Positions 6,719 through 10,263 of a stretch of 10,263 nucleotides of DNA are shown here, piece by piece (position 1 is the stretch's first letter; every line of letters starts with the position of its first letter). A program made the position numbers and the translations under genes. This stretch comes from an uncultured Gardnerella sp. (lineage in GTDB: Bacteria > Actinomycetota > Actinomycetes > Actinomycetales > Bifidobacteriaceae). Location of the stretch: positions 1-10,263 of the forward strand of contig CAMYPN010000034.1 of NCBI GenBank assembly GCA_947292085.1. Reading direction: 5' to 3'. A model generated the notes under the pieces. The model saw only the letters and a program-made list of their open reading frames with translations, was not told the DNA's origin and did not search any database.

Positions 6719-6742
6719 TCCTCACCTAAATCAAGGAAGGGC

Positions 6743-8425
6743 GTGACCGTCGTGCAACAGATACATAAGCAAGAAGCAGATGCAGATGTGCTGATAACCA
6801 CAGGTAAGAGGTCGATTAATAGAGTACTGGTTTCAGTATTTTGTAAAGATGGTTTGGAGCCGCTAGCTGAAGCTTTTGTAAAAGCTGGCACTGAAGTAGT
6901 TTCTACAGGCTCTACAGCTGCTCGACTTACGCAGCTTGGTGTTGCTGTTACTGAAGTTTCTGACGTTACCGGCTTTCCGGAAAGTCTTGATGGAAGGGTG
7001 AAGACTTTAGATCCGCATATTCATGCTGGAATTCTTGCAGATATGAATAATGCTGATCATGTAAAGCAGCTTGAAGATTTAAGCATAAAGCCATTTGATG
7101 CTGTAGTAGTAAACCTTTATCCGTTTGTTGACACTGTTATGAGCGGTGCTGATAGTGACGCAATTATTGAGAAGATTGATATTGGTGGACCTTCTATGAT
7201 CAGAGCTGCCGCTAAAAATCATAATTCTGTTGCAGTTATTACTGATCCTGCAGATTACCAGCTTTTAGCAGATCGTGTGGCTTCCGGCGAAGGATTTAGT
7301 TTGCAAGAACGAGAATATCTTGCCGCTAAAGCTTTTGAGCATACTGCAGCTTACGATGCTGCAATATCTCAGTGGACTCAAAAATCTTGGCCAAAGCCGG
7401 AAAGCTTGAATACAAACGTTGTTGAAGACGAGTCTAAAAATGCTGAAACTGTGTTGCTTCCAGCAGACTACACGCGAACTTGGCATTTGGAGCATGAGCT
7501 TCGTTACGGCGAAAACCCACACCAGCAGGCCGGATTGTACGTGGATCCTTTGCATAAGGGTGGTTTAGCTCAAGCTGAACTTCTTGGCGGAAAACCTATG
7601 AGTTACAACAATTATGTTGATGCTGATGCTGCTTGGCGTGCAGTATGGGATTTTGCTCCGCAAATTGCAGTTGCTGTTTGCAAGCATAATAATCCTTGCG
7701 GATTGGCGATTGGGGAAACTGCTGCAGAAGCGCATAAAAAAGCTCACGCTTGCGATCCTGTAAGTGCTTACGGTGGTGTGATTGCTGCAAATACTACAGT
7801 AACTTTGGAAATGGCAGAAAGCGTGCGTCCAATTTTCACGGAAGTTATTGTTGCTCCAGACTACGAGCCTGAAGCTTTGGAATTGCTTCGCACTAAGAAA
7901 AAGAATCTTCGTATTTTAAAGGTTGCAAATCCGCCAGTTTTGGATTTGCAAGTGCATCCTATTGACGGTGGTGCGCTAGTGCAGTCGGCAGATAAAATTG
8001 ACGACTTTGGTGACGATCCTGCTAATTGGACTCTTGTTTCTGGAAATCCTGCAGATGCTGATACTTTGCGCGATTTAGAGTTTGCTTGGCGCTCACTTCG
8101 TTGCGTAAAGTCTAACGCCATTTTGCTTGCGCACGATAATGCTACTGTTGGCATTGGTATGGGCCAGGTAAATCGCGTAGATTCATGCCATTTGGCTGTT
8201 GAGCGTGCGAATACTTTGGCTGATGGTGTTGAGCGTGCTCGTGGAGCTGTTGCGGCTTCCGACGCATTCTTCCCATTTGCCGACGGTCCGCAGATTCTTA
8301 TTGAAGCTGGCGTTCGCGCAATTGTACAGCCTGGTGGATCTATTCGCGATGAGGAAGTGTTTGAAGCTGCGCGTGCAGCCGGCGTAACGATGTACACTAC
8401 CGGCACTCGCCACTTCTTCCACTAA
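6743..8425 (+). CDS. purH: Bifunctional AICAR formyltransferase / IMP cyclohydrolase PurH
   Basis: Performs the last two steps of de novo purine synthesis: formylation of AICAR with 10-formyl-tetrahydrofolate, then cyclisation to IMP. It is 560 aa, about 30 longer than the E. coli enzyme. The N-terminal MGS-like cyclohydrolase domain (about 26-160) carries STGSTA (54-59), [14 protein letters not shown] (78-91) and [13 protein letters not shown] (147-159). The transferase domain carries RYGENPHQ (254-261), the catalytic K314-H315 in CKHNNPCG, and later the [19 protein letters not shown] and [11 protein letters not shown] motifs. GTG 6743 has AAGGA at 6733-6737 five bases upstream. GTG 6752 is a plausible alternative with a longer spacer; the first 20 residues are not conserved either way. 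The second half is visibly richer in G and C than the first. A strong hairpin follows, so it is probably the last gene of an apt/PerM/purH group. Confidence 0.97.
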   Translation: MTVVQQIHKQEADADVLITTGKRSINRVLVSVFCKDGLEPLAEAFVKAGTEVVSTGSTAARLTQLGVAVTEVSDVTGFPESLDGRVKTLDPHIHAGILADMNNADHVKQLEDLSIKPFDAVVVNLYPFVDTVMSGADSDAIIEKIDIGGPSMIRAAAKNHNSVAVITDPADYQLLADRVASGEGFSLQEREYLAAKAFEHTAAYDAAISQWTQKSWPKPESLNTNVVEDESKNAETVLLPADYTRTWHLEHELRYGENPHQQAGLYVDPLHKGGLAQAELLGGKPMSYNNYVDADAAWRAVWDFAPQIAVAVCKHNNPCGLAIGETAAEAHKKAHACDPVSAYGGVIAANTTVTLEMAESVRPIFTEVIVAPDYEPEALELLRTKKKNLRILKVANPPVLDLQVHPIDGGALVQSADKIDDFGDDPANWTLVSGNPADADTLRDLEFAWRSLRCVKSNAILLAHDNATVGIGMGQVNRVDSCHLAVERANTLADGVERARGAVAASDAFFPFADGPQILIEAGVRAIVQPGGSIRDEEVFEAARAAGVTMYTTGTRHFFH

Positions 8426-8460
8426 ATCCGTAAATCATTAAGTAAGTAAATATCCTGAAG

Positions 8461-8503
8461 ATGCAGCGTTTGTGATAACTTCAAGCGCTGCATTTTCTGC
8501 GTT
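8461..8503 (+). terminator. Intrinsic terminator after purH
   Basis: A 12-base stem pairs atgcagcgtttg (8461-8472) with caagcgctgcat (8482-8493), one G-U pair included, around a 9-base loop. It is followed by tttctgcgtt, a short T-rich tail. It lies 36 bases past the purH stop. Confidence 0.8.
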
Positions 8504-8528
8504 ATGTCCTAAAAGAATTTATGTCTTA

Positions 8529-8564
8529 TTATCTAGTTATTGCGAAGCAGGTATGATACAAGTA
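8529..8564 (+). promoter_or_regulatory. Promoter of a probable leaderless transcript
   Basis: TATGAT at 8552-8557 matches the -10 consensus in five of six bases, and its last base lies 6 bases before the ATG at 8564. That spacing puts transcription start on or next to the start codon. No convincing ribosome-binding site precedes the ATG. The -35 region (TTATCT at 8529-8534, 17-base spacer) is poor. Leaderless mRNAs with a good -10 and weak -35 are common in actinobacteria. Confidence 0.5.
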
Positions 8565-8881
8565 TGACTAATAGTGAGCAGCAGATTGAATCTAATAAAA
8601 CTGAGCATCCTTATGTGTCAGAAAAACGTGAGGGTAAGCCTTATGCTGAGTGGATTGTAGCACTTATAGTATGCTTATCTGCTGTCTTAGCATTTTTTGG
8701 GCATACAAAAGCCGCCACAATTATTATTTCTGTGACGGCTATTGCTTTAGGTTTAATGCGATTAATACTTCGCAAACGCAGTCCGTGGAAAGTGCGTTCT
8801 GTACTTTTTGACTCTATACTGAGTATTTTTCTTGGGATCGGTTTGCTCGGAACTTATCTATCAATAATATTCATGGTATGA
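8564..8881 (+). CDS. Small three-helix membrane protein, probably DUF3017
   Basis: A 105-residue protein. The first 27 residues are hydrophilic and charged. Three hydrophobic helices follow at about 29-45, 49-69 and 84-104, with a basic loop between the second and third (RLILRKRSPWKVRSVLFD, 66-83). That loop, with W-x-V-R-S and an aspartate before the last helix, resembles DUF3017, a small actinobacterial membrane family of unknown function often found beside folate or purine genes. I chose ATG 8564 over an in-frame start at 8540 because it fits the -10 box and begins with an ordinary hydrophilic tail. It lies between the purH terminator and a convergent channel gene, so it is probably transcribed alone. 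The family match is from memory of the pattern and is moderate. Confidence 0.7.
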   Translation: MTNSEQQIESNKTEHPYVSEKREGKPYAEWIVALIVCLSAVLAFFGHTKAATIIISVTAIALGLMRLILRKRSPWKVRSVLFDSILSIFLGIGLLGTYLSIIFMV

Positions 8882-8930
8882 GTGCATCAGCATTATGTTA
8901 AGCTAACGCACTCATATGCGCATTTTATTT
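8877..8930. terminator. Terminator between convergent genes
   Basis: tatgagtgc (8877-8885, including the upstream gene's stop codon) pairs perfectly with gcactcata (8908-8916). The 22-base loop holds a further small hairpin, gtta-agc-taac. On the plus strand a T-rich run (cattttatttaatt) follows after tgcg. It lies between two converging stop codons and may serve both directions, though the minus strand lacks a clear T-tract. Confidence 0.55.
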
Positions 8931-8937
8931 AATTATT

Positions 8938-9906
8938 TTATTTGCTTAATGTGTCGAGGGTTTCTTCGTCGTCAGTTTCATTACTTTCATTACTTTCATT
9001 ACTTGAAACTGATTCTTCAGAACTATTCAACAATTCAAACTTGCTGCTGCGTTTATGAGAATTAAGTTTGTGTGCAGAAGTATGATTTGCTTTTTCTGCT
9101 GCAAGAATTATGAGTTTTCCTGCCAAAGCTATGAAGCCTACAATTGCTGCAGCGAAAATTGGTGCAACAAAGAATACCCAAAGTTGGTTAAGAGGAGGAG
9201 TTATAGAAGATTTTGGATTAGCTAAAACTGCTACAGCAGTTGATCTAGCAGGATTCAAGCCAACATTAGTTGCGTAGTATGTTAGCAAAGCTGCTACAAC
9301 ATAAGCAACACCAATATACCCAACATAGCCTTTCTTAGCTTTGCCATTTTCGTCCATATTGTTTATTGCAGTAGCAACAACAATTACAGTTGCAATAGTT
9401 TCAATCACAAGAGCCGATATAACCGTAAACGTTAAATTATATTGGAAGTGGAATTTTGAAAATGGGAAAGAAACATTGTAACTGTTCGTTGCAGCTAAAT
9501 ACCAGTCAGATATTTTCATATCTTTTAAACCAACTTTTGGAGTAATCAATGGAATAGTAAAAGCTGCAGCAAAAGCACCAACGAATTGTGCAATTATATA
9601 GAATAATCCGTCTAAATATTTCGTTTTTCCGGTAAGCATTGCTGCTATTGTTACAGCAGGGTTTACATGACTGCTGTGTAATCTTATAAAAGCAGAAATT
9701 GCACAAGAATAAGCAAGACCAGTTACAAGAATAGTAGCAGTATCAGTAATAATATTTGGGCCTTGAATTGAATTAAAGAATATAGAAACTGCGTATATTA
9801 CTAGCATCGCGAAGAAGCTTGCGGCAAATTCTATTGCAATTCGTAGAATGAGCGGAAAAGTAGGTTTTGCATTATTCTGCAACCCTTGTGAAGATGTATC
9901 TGTCAT
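8938..9906 (-). CDS. MIP / aquaporin family channel
   Basis: Membrane channel of the major intrinsic protein family, passing water, glycerol or other small neutral solutes. The start at 9906 (322 aa) is fixed by GAGGAA six bases upstream on the minus strand; an in-frame ATG at 9939 has no such site. Both half-helix motifs are present: NPA at 82-84 (SHVNPAVTI) and NPA at 218-220 followed by the selectivity-filter arginine R221 (GLNPARS). Six transmembrane helices fit, roughly 21-45, 55-74, 98-122, 157-181, 195-213 and 243-270. Compared with AqpZ, the filter positions near the second NPA appear to be A206 and V215 instead of His and Thr, which argues against a strict water channel, but that alignment was made by eye. 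The long loop at 123-156 and an acidic Ser/Glu/Asn-rich C-terminal tail (from about 290) are unusual. Transcribed alone, converging on its left neighbour. Confidence 0.9.
   Translation of the reverse strand: MTDTSSQGLQNNAKPTFPLILRIAIEFAASFFAMLVIYAVSIFFNSIQGPNIITDTATILVTGLAYSCAISAFIRLHSSHVNPAVTIAAMLTGKTKYLDGLFYIIAQFVGAFAAAFTIPLITPKVGLKDMKISDWYLAATNSYNVSFPFSKFHFQYNLTFTVISALVIETIATVIVVATAINNMDENGKAKKGYVGYIGVAYVVAALLTYYATNVGLNPARSTAVAVLANPKSSITPPLNQLWVFFVAPIFAAAIVGFIALAGKLIILAAEKANHTSAHKLNSHKRSSKFELLNSSEESVSSNESNESNETDDEETLDTLSK
8976..9002. repeat. Three perfect 9-base tandem repeats in the channel gene
   Basis: tttcattac occurs three times in a row. On the minus strand it reads in frame as Ser-Asn-Glu three times within the acidic tail of the channel (residues about 302-310). 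Loss or gain of a unit would keep the frame. Confidence 0.85.
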
Positions 9907-10159
9907 ATTAGATTCCTCAATACATGCGTAATAACACATTGTTATACAATTTTATTAAAAATTACGTTTGTTATACTATCACGGCCATGCCATACGGTAA
10001 CATAAATAGTTGCGGTGATTTTCAAATTTTCACAAATTTTATAAAAAGCCGCACAGTAATTAGTTTAAAAATAACGAATTGTCGATTATTTAGCGCTGTA
10101 GTTTTATTAATTAGTGCGAATAATTGTTTGATAATTCTTTAGGTCACGTTGGGAGAACG
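9907..10159. promoter_or_regulatory. Divergent promoter region between the channel gene and the pseudouridine synthase gene
   Basis: AT-rich, with no gene I can support. ATTGT-TAT-ACAAT (9938-9950) is a perfect 5-base inverted repeat about 30 bases before the channel start and contains TATAAC on the minus strand, a fair -10 match. ttgttatac recurs at 9968-9976, giving a second minus-strand TATAAC. Short A/T tracts at 10018-10022, 10024-10030 and 10034-10040 recur at close to helical spacing and may bend the DNA. GATAAT at 10130-10135 is the best -10 for the rightward gene. No clear -35 boxes were found. Confidence 0.4.
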
Positions 10160-10263
10160 ATGCCAAACGCATATTCCCGCGCCAATCAGGCGCATTCAGA
10201 TGACAACAACGCCATTCGACTGCAGAAGCTGCTTGCTGAAGCGGGATTTGGTTCAAGACGCAA
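10160..10263 (+). CDS. Pseudouridine synthase RluB/RsuA family, N-terminal fragment (cut by window edge)
   Basis: Only 34 codons plus two bases are present. ATG 10160 has GGGAG at 10151-10155, 4 bases upstream. After a variable 18-residue hydrophilic head, IRLQKLLAEAGFGSRR (19-34) is the start of an S4 RNA-binding domain as found at the N-terminus of RsuA/RluB pseudouridine synthases, which modify a uridine in rRNA. Actinobacterial rluB usually precedes cmk and der and follows scpA-scpB; the scp genes are not to its left here. The identity of the catalytic domain cannot be checked within the window. Confidence 0.8.
   Translation, partial: MPNAYSRANQAHSDDNNAIRLQKLLAEAGFGSRR

Noticed and set aside
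7861..8406. A 181-codon open frame on the minus strand inside purH
   Set aside because: It is antisense to the conserved transferase domain, has low-complexity Ser/Ala/Arg composition and no recognisable motif; the richer G+C of this half of purH explains the lack of stops.
8976..9002. Short tandem repeats as a CRISPR-like array
   Set aside because: Nine-base units with no spacers, in frame inside a coding sequence.
9924..10142. A 72-codon plus-strand frame between the divergent genes
   Set aside because: Overlaps the channel promoter region, has no ribosome-binding site, and its product shows no domain; composition is that of AT-rich spacer.
1..10263. Mobile elements, phage, defence, tRNA or rRNA genes
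   Set aside because: Every long frame not antisense to another is a recognisable housekeeping or membrane gene, and I found no transposase, integrase, terminal repeats, cloverleaf or rRNA sequence.

Overview
The window is a core housekeeping stretch from an AT-rich actinobacterium, most probably a member of the Bifidobacteriaceae close to Gardnerella. The basis is the gene order (CDP-alcohol phosphatidyltransferase, yebC, ruvC-ruvA-ruvB, yajC, apt, DUF6350/PerM-like, purH, small DUF3017-like protein, then an rluB-type gene), which is an actinobacterial arrangement. The low G+C (about 40 percent by eye) is unusual for that phylum but fits Gardnerella. The genus is an inference from memory of these genomes; no search was run.

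Layout. Bases 1-160 hold a repeated, self-complementary element and the leader of a phospholipid synthase gene (161-817). Then come yebC (879-1637) and the Holliday-junction genes ruvC (1644-2225), ruvA (2341-2961) and ruvB (about 2991-4070). A perfect 18-base palindrome of LexA/SOS-box type (2233-2250) lies between ruvC and ruvA. yajC (4130-4534) follows and is closed by a hairpin terminator. apt (4641-5222), a polytopic DUF6350/PerM-like protein (5351-6718) and purH (6743-8425) form a second group, closed by a strong hairpin at 8461-8493. A three-helix membrane protein gene (8564-8881), probably leaderless, converges on a minus-strand MIP/aquaporin-family channel gene (8938-9906), with a hairpin between them. 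A divergent promoter region of about 250 bases leads to the start of an S4-domain pseudouridine synthase gene that runs off the right edge.

Function. The left half combines membrane lipid synthesis, a translation/regulatory YebC factor, DNA branch migration and resolution, and a Sec accessory protein. The right half combines purine salvage (Apt) and the last two steps of de novo IMP synthesis (PurH), with a PerM-like envelope protein between them. All recognised enzymes keep their catalytic motifs except the phosphatidyltransferase, where the signature arginine is alanine.

I see no mobile element, CRISPR array, tRNA, rRNA, toxin or defence gene, and no convincing undescribed multi-gene system. 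The points worth a second look are small: the switch-like repeat at the left edge, the SOS-type palindrome before ruvA, terminator-like hairpins inside the start of ruvC, a 15-codon ORF whose stop overlaps the yajC ribosome-binding site, genes missing compared with related clusters (secDF, sucCD), a leaderless promoter, and a triplicated 9-base repeat in the channel's acidic tail.
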